From NCBI GenBank assembly GCA_963383645.1, contig OY726571.1, positions 81,784,888 through 81,848,887 on the forward strand: a stretch of DNA of 64,000 nucleotides, in the 5' to 3' direction. Made by a program: the position numbers and the translations under genes. This stretch comes from Muscardinus avellanarius. Taxonomy: Eukaryota; Chordata; Mammalia; Rodentia; Gliridae. Position 1 is the first letter of the stretch; every line of letters starts with the position of its first letter. Positions 44,701-55,527 of the stretch are shown one piece after another. The notes below the pieces were generated by a model that was given only the letters and a program-made list of their open reading frames with translations, made no database searches and was not told where the DNA came from.

Positions 44701-45329
44701 AAACCAAATTAATACCAATACCAAAGACAACTCAAGGAAGGAAAACAGGCCTATATCTTTGATAAACTTGGATGCAAAACTGCTAAAAAAAAAAATACTA
44801 GCAACACGCATTTAAAACCACATCAAAAATATCATACACCATGACCAGGTAGGGTTCATCCCAGGGATATATGGCTGGTTCAACATATGAAAATCAATCC
44901 ATGTAATTCATAATTACAATAGACGCTGAAAAAGAATTTGATAAAACCCAACATCCATATATTCTAAAAGCACTGCAGAGAATCGGGATAGAAGGACCTC
45001 AACATCATAAAGGCAATCTACATAGGCTCGCTCATAGCCAACATCATAATAAATGGAGAAAAACTTTGAGAATTTCCCATAAAAAGAGGAACAAGACAAG
45101 AATGTCCATTATTACCACTTCTCTTCAATATAGTACTAAAAATTACATATTTTATGGACCAAATTACATAATTTGGGTGACTCTCATGGTATCACAGAAC
45201 ACCTTACGCCACAAATCTATTTATCTCTACTTATTTGATAATAGGTATCCTAGAAAAAAAGTAAACATAACTGACCAATTAAATGAAACCTTGTTAACAA
45301 ATAAATTATCTTTAAAATCAGTATATTTT

Positions 45330-45503
45330 GCAGGCATAGTGGACATTTCTGAAATCTCAGTATTAGGAGACTGAGACAGGAGGATCATAGGTTTGAGGCT
45401 AGCCTTAGCAACTTGCAAAGACCCTGTTTCAAAATAAAAGGTAAAAAGGAGCTGCTTAGAAGTAGAATGCCCCTGGGTTTAATCCCCAGCTACCTCCCCC
45501 CAA
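45330..45503 (+). mobile_element. Old dimeric SINE adjoining the L1 end
   Basis: Diverged left half ('gcaggcatagtggacatttc') and right half 'ggtttaatccccagc'. Confidence 0.72.
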
Positions 45504-45701
45504 AAAAGCATGTCTCTCTTTATGCTACAAGAGAATGAATACTTATATGTATTTATTATCAAGATGCTGAGTCAGAGAGTTAAACTTGTTTATTTATACA
45601 CATAGTCCTGGAGTTCTAAGTGACTGCCTGCAACAGGAAGTATTTGTGGGAAACAGTGCTTATCTATACACCATGAGTCTCTTAGTTAACAGTTATATTT
45701 A

Positions 45702-45912
45702 AGCCGGTCGTGGTGGCGCATGCTTGTAATCCCAGCATTTGGGAGGCTGAGATAGGAGGATCGTGGTTCGCTGACAGCCTCAGCTACTTAGTGAGGCCCT
45801 CTGCATCTCAGAGAGACCCGGTTTCAAAATAAAGAATAAAATATTGGGCAGGGGGTGTAGCTCGGAGGTTAAATGCCTCTTGGTTCCATTCATCGCCAGA
45901 CCCCCCCACACA
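45702..45912 (+). mobile_element. Dimeric SINE with target duplication
   Basis: Flanked by 'gttatatttaa' on both sides. Confidence 0.92.
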
Positions 45913-46129
45913 AAGTTATATTTAAAGAAATCATTAATAAGATATGATGTATTAAGCCCACAGCCATATTTTGTTCCTGCCGTAATTAACCCTCAAAGTC
46001 TAAAGTGTCACAGGGAACATTATTTCTATTTTATTTTTATTAAACCGAGTTTATAAAATTTATGCATAAAATTTGTGTGCATTCACACATGTGTACATAC
46101 ATACATACATAGATACATATATTCATACA

Positions 46130-46318
46130 TGCTGGGAATTGAACGCCAGGGCATTCTACCTCTAAGTTATACCTCCAGCCCTTTTTAAAATTTTTTGTTT
46201 TGAAACAGGGTCTTGATAGGTTGCTCAGAGTATTGTCAAATTGCTGAGGCTGGCCTCAAACTTGTGATCCTCCAATCTTAGGCTCCTAAATATTGGAGTT
46301 ATAGGCACACACAGCTTA
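46130..46318 (-). mobile_element. Dimeric SINE, old
   Basis: The preceding (CATA)n tract at 46100-46125 stands at its tail end. Confidence 0.78.
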
Positions 46319-46429
46319 GAATCTGCTCTTGCCTTACAGTCAAAGAAAGTCAGGAAAGGACCTATGTTGGACTGAGCTCCACATCTACTCCACCTATCAT
46401 CTACTTTGTTTTAATTTATGGAAAACTGA

Positions 46430-46633
46430 CCCTTCATTTCCTCAGGCCAAAATCTTGGAGTCATTCTTCTCTTTCACACCCCACAACCAGGTCATCCACA
46501 AATTTGTTGACTCCATTTTAAAACACATGAATCTAGAACCAACCACTTTTCACCAACTTCCACAACCATCAATCTGGTCCAACCCCTCTCATTTGTCACA
46601 AGAATTATCATAGTAACTCTTAACTGGTTCTCT
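46430..46633 (+). mobile_element. L2 fragment, 5' part
   Basis: 'cttggagtcattcttctctt' and the following C/T-rich codons match the L2 3' region in the sense direction; continues after the LTR insertion. Confidence 0.6.
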
Positions 46634-46885
46634 TCTGCTATGGGCTGAATTGCTCCTTCCCAAATACATACATTGAAAAACCTAATCCCTACTGCCTCAG
46701 AATGTGACTGTACTCGGAGACAGTCTTTAATGTCGACATAGTGAGCAAGTGGCTATCTCTAAATCAAGGAGACAAACCTGTAAAGGAACTTTGGTCTTGG
46801 ATTTCTAGTCTCCAGAACTGTGAAAAAGGCAAATTTTGTTGTTCAGGCCACACAGGTTAGAGTGTATGTTATGGTAGTCCTGGCA
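46634..46885 (+). mobile_element. MaLR-like LTR inserted in L2
   Basis: 'tgctatgggctgaattg', 'acattgaaaaacctaatccc' and 'tctccagaactgtgaaaaa' resemble MLT1/MST LTRs. Confidence 0.6.
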
Positions 46886-47560
46886 AGTCAACATCCTATG
46901 CCACTGCTCTCCCTGTGCTCTCAGTTCTCAATGCTGCAGCCAAAGAAATCTTGTTTAAACTAAACCAGGGCTTATTCTGTTCTCTTTGATGGTTTCCTCT
47001 CCTAATTAGTCCCCACAAGAGCCAAAGTGGCCCACCTGCATTTTCCTGCCAATCCTGTCCAGTCTCTCTGAATTCTCTCGTTTTCTCTGCACATGCTAAG
47101 CCAGCCACGACGGATTCTTAGCTGTTCCTCATCTAGACATGTGCTATTAAGGTTTTTGCCCTTCTGTTCTGATGTCTATAGCCTTCTTCCTCCGGGTATG
47201 TGTATGGCTTTCCTTAATTCCTTCAGTGATTATTTCTTCAGATGTCTCTTCTCAGACATCTGAAGAATGTCAGGTATTTCTTCAGATGTCTCTTCTCAGG
47301 GAGGACTTTTGTAATCACCCTATTTAAAGTTGTAAATTGCTCCCCCTGCCTCAGCATTATAATTTTTTTCTATAGCACTTATCTTCTTCTAACATACTTA
47401 ACATAATCCACTTATTACTTTACCATCCATTGTTAAAGTATGGAAAAATGTTTGTTTTGCTTTATGCTCTTTCCCTAGTACATACAGTAGTGCTAGGCGT
47501 GCAGTTGGTTCTTTGTAAGCATGATCTGTGCATGGATTGAGTTCTCATTGAAATTCTGTT
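46886..47560 (+). mobile_element. L2 fragment, 3' part
   Basis: 'tttttctatagcacttatc' followed by 'taacatacttaacataatcc' is characteristic of the L2 3' end. Confidence 0.7.
47231..47299. repeat. Hairpin plus 25-bp direct repeat inside L2
   Basis: Arms of 14 bp (47234-47247 and 47254-47267) are exact complements around 'cttctc', and a 25-bp block at 47231-47255 recurs exactly at 47275-47299. Confidence 0.9.
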
Positions 47561-47692
47561 TCTCTCCTAATCTGGTTAAAAAAAAGGGGGGCGGGGAGAC
47601 TGAAATCCTACAGGGAATAGGAGCTACTCAGATGAAATACAGTCTGGTAGAGTGAAGATATATTTCAAAAGACAGAAGAAACTATAGCTTAC

Positions 47693-47764
47693 CTCAAGTT
47701 TGGACAGAAGAAAAGCTGATCTGCTTCCTGATCCCGAGAATTTATTCTCATGGCAAACACCATT
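47693..47764 (-). other. ZNF322: Candidate non-coding exon of ZNF322
   Basis: On the minus strand a 72-nt segment is bounded by acceptor CCTTGTGTTTTACAG and donor GAG|GTAAGC, both close to consensus. It lies between the CpG island (51.4 kb) and the coding exon (39.0 kb). Inference from splice signals only. Confidence 0.45.
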
Positions 47765-47969
47765 CTGTAAAACACAAGGATATGAAAAGGATAAAAAGCC
47801 ACAAACAAGAAAATTTAGCATTATTTACACTTGAAGGACCTAACAATGGGTAAACTTACTGTTTTTCTAGAAAGAAGAGATAGAAGGAAGGGAGGAGCAA
47901 ATACAATCTTCAACTCAATTCTGTAGAGTAACCATAGGCCTCAACCATCCCATATGACTCTTTAGAAAA

Positions 47970-48440
47970 AAAGACAATAAAAGAATTAAAATGAACAAAC
48001 TAAATTCTTAGATCAAATGCTAAGAAAAATTAAATGAAAATAAAGACAAAATAAAGATAAAGGTGGAAGTCAATGAACTAGAAAACAGAAACAAATCCAG
48101 TTATAAAACAAAATTTGGCTTATTTTGAAAAACTTAACAGAAATGAATGAGTAGCTAATTTAATGAAGAAAGTAAGGGGAAAAGAACATGCAAGTAAGAA
48201 AGGACAAAAAAGAATAATCACTGAAACAGAAATATATACACAAACATAAAACCAATAACACTTATTGAGATCTTCTGTACTTGAATCTTGTACCAAGTCT
48301 TATTCAAAACCCACTTAAAATAATAAATATAATGATTCAGCCAGCTAATGATTACAAGGAAGATCATGCAAAAACTAGAGGAAAATGCATAAAAAATATT
48401 AGAAGGAAAGAATTCCAACTCAGAATCATAACTACATAAA
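47970..48440 (+). mobile_element. L1 ORF2 fragment
   Basis: 'agtcaatgaactagaaaaca' and 'caaaatttggcttattttga' match the ORF2 stretch before the RT domain; heavily decayed. Confidence 0.6.
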
Positions 48441-48744
48441 GATATGGAAGCATGCAGACAATGAGCTGGTGTAAAACAGTGGGTTTATGAAAATTTTATC
48501 TTTTAAAATGTATTATTAGTGTTAAGCTCAAAAGGTGAGTACAGTGGATATAAAGAATTCTGACTTTGGTATAGCCTGGCAAATCAATCAAATTATTCCA
48601 TAAAGTTACCTGTCCAAAGTATCACATGTATCCTAAATAGCCAAGTATGGGGAAATTTTGAAAAAAATAAGGAATAATGCTCCTGCTGATGTCTAAGTCT
48701 TAGATGTCAGCACCTAGATAAGGTAGTCTTGGTTGTGAAACCTC

Positions 48745-49290
48745 AAAGTAGACCACGGCACTTCCCTAGTTTAAGATACTGTTTCCCCTCCCATTCAGAA
48801 TAAAATCCAAAGTTTTTACTGTCCTACATCTTGCGGTAGTTCTGCCGATCTTCTGCTTTAGAGGCTACCTCAAAGTGTCTGCACTTGTTTCTTCTGCCTA
48901 TAAAGTTGCCTGAAAATTACTTCCTCAAAAAGCACATCCTGATTATCAAAAATATTTCATGTTGCTGGGTGTAGTGGTGCACTCTTGTAATCCCAGCACT
49001 TGGGCGGCTGAGACAGGAGGATTGCACAGGTTCGAAGCCAGCCTCAGCTACTGAGTGAGGCTCTCAGCAACTTAGCGAGACACTGTTTCCAAATAAAATA
49101 GAAAATAGGTCTGGGAGTATAGCTCGGAGGTAGAAAGTCCCTGGGTTCCATCACCAGTACTCAACTTTATAGTATATGTTTTATATTTATTCATCTGTTT
49201 GTTTCTCCTACTAGAATATAATACCTATTAGGAATAGAACGTAAGTCTTTGTCCACTGCAATAACACTAGCACCTAGAATACATTTGTTG
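48745..49290 (+). mobile_element. L2 3' end split by a SINE
   Basis: L2-like 'cagaataaaatccaaagttt' precedes, and 'tactagaatataatacctat...ttgttgaatgcc' follows, the SINE at 48965-49158. Confidence 0.6.
48965..49158 (+). mobile_element. SINE inside L2
   Basis: Complete dimer, 'gctgggtgtagtggtgcact' to 'catcaccagtactc'. Confidence 0.87.
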
Positions 49291-49624
49291 AATGCCTTAA
49301 AAATATGACCAAATATCAGAACAAAAAAGGGCCACCACCATCTTTGGATCTCCAAAAACAATACAACGGACTAGGCCAGTAGTTCTGGCTGGTCCATCTG
49401 GCAAACCCAAATATATCCTCAAGTCTTAGCTCCGGAGTACTCTCCTCTGGGATGCTTCTCTTATCCCACCCTGGGAAGAAAATGGTTCTCTCTCTTTCTC
49501 TCTTTCATGTATAGGGTCAGAGAACACAGAATAAGCAGACAGCCTGAGTCACAGAACTTCAAAACAAAGTTATCTTTACAGTAAAGGATATATGGGTCAA
49601 AGTCAGTATTTAAAGCATTACCTA

Positions 49625-49860
49625 AAAATTATAGATTGCTTACTGTATAGGCTATTGCCTAGATACTGTCTCATTTATAAATATTTCATTGGTTACAGGG
49701 ATTATCTCATTACAAGAACCCTGTAAAATAGATAATAATACCAATGCTTGCATCTTACAGATAGAAAACCTAATGCTTAGGGCAGTTAACTAATCACCCA
49801 AGAACTCAGCTAGCAAAGAATTTAATTAGTCATCTTCTGACTCCAGAGCCTGCCTAAGCA
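49625..49860 (+). mobile_element. MIR element
   Basis: 'atcttacagatagaaaacc', 'cagttaactaatcacccaag' and 'ctgactccagagcc' follow MIR. Confidence 0.7.
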
Positions 49861-49869
49861 TTGGCTATA

Positions 49870-50290
49870 CTGCCTTGTGTGGCATTATCAATCAAGAAGC
49901 AATTATTTCAAGGCTATCATGAATATGTGCCACATGCTGTAAGAAATACACAACATACTTAAATTGATAGGGCAGGGCCTAGTTTTATCACTCTATTATA
50001 GGTGTTAAGCAAGGACCATTCCTTTGTCCATGCTGCTTCTCCCACTCCTTCCTGTCCTGTCCCCATATCCACATTATATGGCAACATACCTCCATATAAA
50101 TGGTAGTATGCCCACTTATCAGAACAAGAAATACTCAACACTGTCTTCCTTTTGGTTCCAAAAGATCGCTAAGTCCAGAACTATTCGCAACACTAAAAAT
50201 TTCCCTCTCCTACAGTAAAAATAAATAATGTAGACGATGACTTTGTGAAATTTATAATTTTTCTAGAGCTGGTCATTTAAATATCCTGAA
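49870..50290. other. Unassigned stretch
   Basis: Nothing recognised. Confidence 0.4.
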
Positions 50291-50296
50291 CCTGTT

Positions 50297-50456
50297 ACAG
50301 TGCTCCAGGCCTATACTCCCAGCTACTTGGGAGAATGAGGCAGGAGAACTGCAATTTATCAGAAGAGACAGGCTCAAAATAAAGAATGGAGATGTAACTC
50401 AGTGGTAGAGTGCTTGGCTAGCATCTGTGAGACACTGAGTTTAATCCCTAGTACGG
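50297..50456 (+). mobile_element. SINE with a complete ID-like tRNA-Ala half
   Basis: Unlike the other copies, the right half (50387-50453) keeps the anticodon arm: 'gtgcttggctagcatctgtg' places AGC in the loop. It may be an older, undeleted ID-type form. Confidence 0.7.
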
Positions 50457-50477
50457 CAAAAAAGTAGATAAAAATTA

Positions 50478-50682
50478 GTCAGGTGTCATGATATGCACCT
50501 GTATACCGAGTATTTGGGAGGCTGACACAGGATGATCACAGATTCAAGGCCAGCCCTAGTAACAATGACACCCTCAGCAACTTAGCTAGACTCTGCTTCA
50601 AAATAAAAAAAAAATTAAATGGGCTGGTGCTGTAGCTTGCAGGTAGAATACCCCTGGATTCAATCCCTAGCTCCAAATAAAT
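50478..50682 (+). mobile_element. Dimeric SINE
   Basis: Diverged but complete. Confidence 0.8.
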
Positions 50683-50689
50683 AAGTATT

Positions 50690-51229
50690 GGTTCCACTTA
50701 CTCCCTGGTCTTGTCAGCATCCTGCAACATCTTATACCTCTCCCACCGTTGCCTAGATTGTTTCTCCTCTAAGAAATACTTTCCTGACCGGCTCCACACA
50801 AAATATCGAGGCTCCTCTTGGATAACGACAAACTTTAACTTCATGACAATGCCCCAAGGCCTTGTTTTTCTTGTTTTAACTATATTCTTTCTGCAAACTG
50901 TTCCTGTCGATATCATCTCAATCTCTAAGGTCAGCGATCCATTCTTCTGACAGCACAAACCGCAAAGTGCACGTGGTAAGTGTGTACAAAACAAAGTTAT
51001 CTAGGTATGATTCGGCTCTCCAAAAAGAAATTATTATGCAATGGTTAAACCACGTTCTGCAAACAGATTCCATCTCAACATAAGTGAAATCCCTGCACTG
51101 ACGATGGGGTGGGGGTGCTTCCATTAACTGTTCTCACCCAACCCCCATGTGAAAGCTACACATTGCTTGGAAGAGTGTTTACCATTATCACCTCCGGGAA
51201 CGGCCATTCTAAAAAGCTCTTCAACTTTT
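50690..51229. other. Unassigned flank of the CpG island
   Basis: No repeat seen. The 98-codon minus frame 50698-50994 is not recognised. Confidence 0.4.
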
Positions 51230-52080
51230 CATTGACCTCCTCCAGCTCTCTGTCCGCGGCCAGGGCGTCCACTCGGCGTGGTGGGGCAGAGGTTAGTCTC
51301 CCGGGGTCCCCAGTCCCGGCGGAGCCACCCGGGCACGCTGTCCCCCGCCGGGCCCAGGCCCAGTGGCGCTTACCCGCGCCGGGCGCCGCCCCTCGGCCCG
51401 CGGAGGGCACTTCCGGTTGCTACTGGACTCTGGAACCCCGGCTTCCCGGCGGCGGCGGCCCAGTGGACCTAGCTTAGAAGGGAAGGCAGCGAGCTCGCGA
51501 GGCCGACGGGAGCTGGAGGATCTCCCTCTGAGCCGCTCGAAAAGGGTCTGGCCGCCACAGGCGCCCTCAGGGCCCACCAGGCCGGCGCCGGTAACCCCTC
51601 AGCCCAGCTGCAAAGCGGCGCCGCAGCCCCGCCCGCGGGCCACGTGACCGCCGTCGGCGATAGGCCCCGCCCCCGACGCCCTGGCCAATGGGGGTCGGCG
51701 TCAGGGCGGCGCCTGCGCGTTGGGCGCGCTGTGGCGGCGCGGAGGGTCGCGGTGCAGGAGTGTCAGCCCGCGGCGTAGCAGCTTCCGATTTGTTCTGTCC
51801 CTGCGACTGCTGAAGCAGGAATCTTGCCAGGTGTCGCAGACATGTGCTGCGGACCTGAGAGGAACACGCAGGCGACCTGGAGGAGAAGAGCGTTCGGAAG
51901 CGCCAGGGAGCATTAGCTCAGCGGCGAGCAGCGATCGGGATGGGGGGATGCTCGGGGATGGAGTAATGGTGGCGGGTGTGGGCCGGGAGCGGCGGTGGGA
52001 ACTACTGCTGGGGTCCCATCCCATCCCGACGATGTTTCTAAATTGTAATCGCCTAGGATTAATCCCTACGAGTGAGTGGA
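51230..52080. promoter_or_regulatory. ZNF322: CpG-island promoter, probably of ZNF322
   Basis: Dense CpG over about 0.8 kb. Motifs: ETS CTTCCGG (51410-51416), E-box CACGTG (51641-51646), GC boxes (51664-51674) and CCAAT (51685-51689); no TATA. It lies upstream of ZNF322 on that gene's strand with no other gene between. A plus-strand donor-like GTGAGT at 52072-52077 suggests a divergent transcript is possible. Confidence 0.7.
51374..51620 (-). other. ZNF322: Candidate ZNF322 first exon
   Basis: The minus strand has a strong donor (GCG|GGTAAGC type, + strand 'cttacc' at 51369-51374) within the island. The 5' end is placed only roughly, between the E-box and 51550. Confidence 0.4.
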
Positions 52081-52434
52081 GCAGAACTGAGAATTCCGAA
52101 GAGTTGAAGAGTAATCTGCTCCTGCATCAGTTGTTCAATGAAAAAAAAAAAGTTGTTAAAATCCATGAGATATTGAAGGTGAAAAATGAGTACTAGTATA
52201 GAAGGTTGTGTAGGGAAGCCAAGGACTTGGATTGTGAATCAAGTCTCAGAGTTAGAGACAGGTGAGAGCATCTCCAGGATATTACAGTCACGTGCTTATG
52301 ATGAATCCTGTCCCTACTTGTGGCATTCTGCAGAGAAGCTACAGCTTAATTATTTTCATTTTTAAGTGAAAACCTTTTAGTAAGTTGGGAATTTCCGACC
52401 CAGGGTCGTATTAATATTTAAGTAGTAATTTTAG

Positions 52435-52640
52435 TAACTTTTTTGAGTGTATAGTATGTACCAAACACTGTTGTAATAACTTTAAATGCATTATATTATT
52501 TAGTCATAACAAAAATTAAATGATATGTGCCGTACTATTTTAGAAGAGAAATGGTACACAGAGTTGCCATGATCACACACTTAGTAATCAGTGAAGCTTA
52601 GATTTGAACTGTCTAGTACCAGGTCCTGTGTTTGGAATCG
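52435..52640 (+). mobile_element. MIR element
   Basis: 'caaacactgttgtaataac', 'cacacttagtaatcagtgaa' and 'tttgaactgtctagtacc' follow MIR. Confidence 0.7.
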
Positions 52641-52945
52641 CTATACATTAAGTTACTTCAGTAGCGGTGTGTAATGTGGAAATGTATTGAAATAAAAATT
52701 AAATTGGGTTCTGATCTTGCATTACATATAAGAAGGTCTGAGAAAGTGTTGAACTCTTTAACTCTTCTTTCAAGAGACATTGGCCCAAGCAAAATACTCA
52801 TTGTTTTATTCACTTAACATTGAGTACTTCTAACTCACCTGACATTATACTGTATATTAGGGACTTAAAGGCAATTAAGTCTCAGTCTCTTCCTTTAAGA
52901 CCACAGTCTAGTACAGGGACCTCATGTGTTAAAAGTTCATCTGGG

Positions 52946-53143
52946 CTGGTGGCACAAGCCTGTAATGCCAGTACTTGGGAGGCTGAAACAGGAAGGTGGA
53001 GGTTTGAGGACAGCCTCAGCTACTTAGCAAGGCCCTTTGCAACTCCTTGAGACCCTTTTTCAAAAAATAAAGAGTAAAAAATAGGGCTGAGGGTGTAGTT
53101 TGGAGGTAGGATGCCCCTGGGTTTCATTCCCAGTACCGCAAAA
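52946..53143 (+). mobile_element. Dimeric SINE
   Basis: Complete apart from its first bases. Confidence 0.84.
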
Positions 53144-53164
53144 ACAAAAACAAAAAAGCAAAAC

Positions 53165-53216
53165 CTGGGAGTGTAGCTCGGAGATACAACGCTCTTGGGT
53201 TCAATCCCCAGTGCCC
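53165..53216 (+). mobile_element. Isolated SINE right half
   Basis: 'gggagtgtagctcggagata' to 'tcaatccccagtgcc'. Confidence 0.78.
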
Positions 53217-53242
53217 CTGGCAGAGGTAGAAGTTGAATAATG

Positions 53243-53425
53243 TAGCGGGGCGTGGTGGCGCACGCTTGTAATCCCCGCGTTTGGGAGGCGAGACAGGAGG
53301 ATGGCGCAGATTCGAAGCCAGCCTCACTGGTTTAGGGAGACCCTGTTTCCAAATTAAAAAAAATATATAAAAAATAGGTCTGGGAGTGTAACCTGGAGGT
53401 AGAAGGGTTTCCAGGAACCCCAGTA

Positions 53426-53461
<36 letters not shown>

Positions 53462-53473
53462 CAAAAAAAAAAA
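53243..53473 (+). mobile_element. Dimeric SINE with (CA)n tail
   Basis: The dimer ends at 53427, CA repeat 53427-53459, then A12. Flanking 'aagttgaata' on both sides looks like the target duplication. Confidence 0.88.
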
Positions 53474-53479
53474 AGTTGA

Positions 53480-53870
53480 ATACTGTAATCTGGGATTATA
53501 GAGATTATATAATTGAGAGTTTGAGAAGATGTCAGAAAACATTATAGAAGATAGGCATGAAGAAAGAATAAAAGTAATAAGTGGGTGACTGAGTGGGAGA
53601 CAGGAAGTAATTCAGAGATCTATTTGTGCTTTCACTTGGTAGAAATAGGAAATGAAAGCCATTTGGAATTTGAATCGTGAAACTAGCTCAGTTATTCCTT
53701 AAATTGAAATATTTCAAAAGTTTATGTCTTGAGTGTGAAGACAAAGATAAAGAATAAGGCGTTACCAGCAAATTATGAGGACGACAAACAAATGGGTCAT
53801 GACAATCATGGCAGGAGAATTTCGGTTAAGAAAGTGTTTCCAGAAGCAGAAAGGTCTTGAGGTCTCCCTA
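53480..53870. other. Unassigned stretch
   Basis: Nothing recognised. Confidence 0.4.
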
Positions 53871-54470
53871 AAACTCCAGGTTCCTGTCCCAGAGTTAGGG
53901 GCCCACCTTCCCTAGCGCCAATCTCAACGTTGCATCACGGGGAAGGAAATGGCCAGACCCGACAGACCTCCTTCAGACGTCGCTGCAGGCTCAGTTGCCA
54001 CCGATTCCTCCTGTGGGGCTTTCCTGAAGTGTCCGCACAGGATCTGTTGGAGAGTCGTCTGTATGGAACCGTGGCAGTTGAGTGAAGGACCAGAAAGATC
54101 CGATTTATTATTCTTCAAACATGTATTTTTGAGTTCTGTGTGCCTTAAAATTAACAGAAGGCCGGCATTTTCTGCATTTGCATCCATGCCTGGGACTTAG
54201 AGGTGGTCACCTGGCCCCGGCGGTGTGTGGATCCGGCCCCTGCCGCGCGGTCTCTGCTGCTTTTCGTACCTGGTTATTTTGAGACTAGACAGTTCAAGCC
54301 TCAACTAACTGGCTTCTCAGGACCGCTGACTCCAGAGCTCAGCTCCACCAGCGGTGGAAGAAAGCAAAATCTCCTGAAGTCACCAGTCTGCTCTGGAGCA
54401 GACCCTGAGCAGAGAGGAGGCGCCCGGGAAAGTTCTGCTCCCAATAAAGTATTCATAAAATGAGGAACGA
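53871..54470 (+). other. Unassigned CpG-bearing segment with poly(A) signal
   Basis: About 0.6 kb of moderately GC-rich sequence with scattered CpGs, several short frames (83-87 codons) and an AATAAA at 54443-54448. It could be a non-coding exon, an old LTR or a retrocopy of an untranslated region; I cannot assign it. Confidence 0.3.
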
Positions 54471-54491
54471 GGTCCTGCTGTAAAAAAGAAG

Positions 54492-54610
54492 CGAGGCTGG
54501 TAGTGGTAGGGCACGCTTGTAATCCCAGCATTCGGTAGGCTGAGACTGAAGGATCGCGGTTCACAGCCAGCCTTAGCTATTTAGTGAGGCCCGGTTCCAT
54601 CTCCAGACTC

Positions 54611-54646
<36 letters not shown>

Positions 54647-54700
54647 GGGCTGGGGTGTAGTTTAAAGTTCTCTGAGTTCAATTCACAGCAGGCAGGACAT
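54492..54700 (+). mobile_element. Dimeric SINE with linker deletion
   Basis: The left half passes abruptly into a right half at 'gaggcccggttccatctcc', then A31 (54613-54643) and a second, truncated right half (54645-54700). Confidence 0.8.
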
Positions 54701-54807
54701 GAAGGTGATAAAGGTCCTAATGGATAGCTGCATGAGTACCCTAGAACAGCTGGTGATAATGGTCATAAAAGGAGCTGCACTTATCGTTTATAAATTCCAT
54801 AAAATGT

Positions 54808-54880
54808 TGCCCTCTCTGAGGCTCGAACTCAGGACCTTCAGATTATGAGACTGACGCGCTGCCTACTGCGCTAAGAGGGC
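54808..54880 (-). tRNA. tRNA-Met, elongator (CAT)
   Basis: A 73-nt minus-strand gene with acceptor GCCCTCT/AGAGGGC and discriminator A. The anticodon loop CTCATAA gives CAT. The GCC start, the T-loop TTCGAGC and a non-initiator acceptor mark it as elongator Met. Box A 'tagcgcagtagg' and box B 'agttcgagcc' are present, and a TTTT terminator follows (reverse of 'aaaa' at 54801-54804). It stands alone, about 42 kb from the main cluster. Confidence 0.96.
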
Positions 54881-54889
54881 GATGAGACT

Positions 54890-55320
54890 CTGCTCTTGGT
54901 CAGGTTCTATAGGAATCGTTTGTTAATGTTTTTACCCAGAGTCAGGCTATCATGTGGATTTCCAGTTTTCTTGATTTAAGGTCACTAGTTCTCCAAATAG
55001 GCACCAAAAGGTTCCTTTTTAATCTTACTCTCGATAGAGCCTTCTATCTACAAATACCTTGTTGACCACTGGAACAATTGTGCCTAGTCTGGTATTTTCC
55101 CCTCTTACTTTCTATTTATTTAGATCTTTGTTTCTATTGATTTTGATCTTTGTTTCCTCGGATGTATCAATTGATCTTTACCATTGGCTGCTCTCTTGAG
55201 ATAGTAGATTTTCGCTGAACCGCAATGGAATGAATAGCCCCCCAAACATGCCTGCATAGACACAAAGGTATTCAAATGTCTACACTCACCTGTCACTTTA
55301 TTTATTTATTTATTGAATTA
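54890..55320. other. Unassigned tRNA-Met flank
   Basis: No gene recognised. Confidence 0.4.
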
Positions 55321-55324
55321 TTTT

Positions 55325-55527
55325 ATTGCGGGTCTAGGGATGGAACCCAGGGGCATTCGACCTCTGAGCTACACCCTCTGCCCTATTTTTTATTCTTTAT
55401 TTTGAGACAGGGTCTCACGAACTTGCGGAGGGCCTCACTAAGTAGCTGTGGCTGTCTGAGAACCTCATTCCCACATTCTCAGCCTCCCGAATGCTGGGAT
55501 TATAAGCTTGTGCCACTACGCCCGGCT
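55325..55527 (-). mobile_element. Dimeric SINE with target duplication
   Basis: 'cacctgtcacttta' occurs at about 55287 and again at about 55530, bracketing the SINE and its (TTTA)n tail. Confidence 0.92.

Larger units (their letters stand above)
39905..45147 (+). mobile_element. Broken LINE-1 with 5'UTR, ORF1 and part of ORF2
   Basis: From about 39.9 kb a 5'UTR with repeated units runs to about 42.19 kb. ORF1 follows (42200-43044) with several stops; its conserved C-terminal RNA-binding part reads DQVTFRGKPIRITPDF and KARRAWSSIFQTLK. ORF2 starts near 43145 with the endonuclease motifs TLNANGLNAP and LQETHL. The reverse-transcriptase part is recognisable (KKRPGPDEFYK; GTRQECPLLPLLFNI near 45090-45125) but the sequence leaves L1 before the catalytic FADD box. 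Frameshifts and stops throughout make it inactive. Two SINEs are inserted. Loss of the 3' end with retention of the 5' end is the reverse of usual L1 truncation. Confidence 0.9.

Noticed and set aside
51109..51477. 122-codon plus-strand frame in the CpG island
   Set aside because: GC-rich chance frame with overlapping frames on both strands; no family features.
51720..52196. 158-codon plus-strand frame beyond the CpG island
   Set aside because: It could belong to a divergent RNA, but composition is GC-driven, there is no domain, and it runs without change of style into AT-rich sequence.
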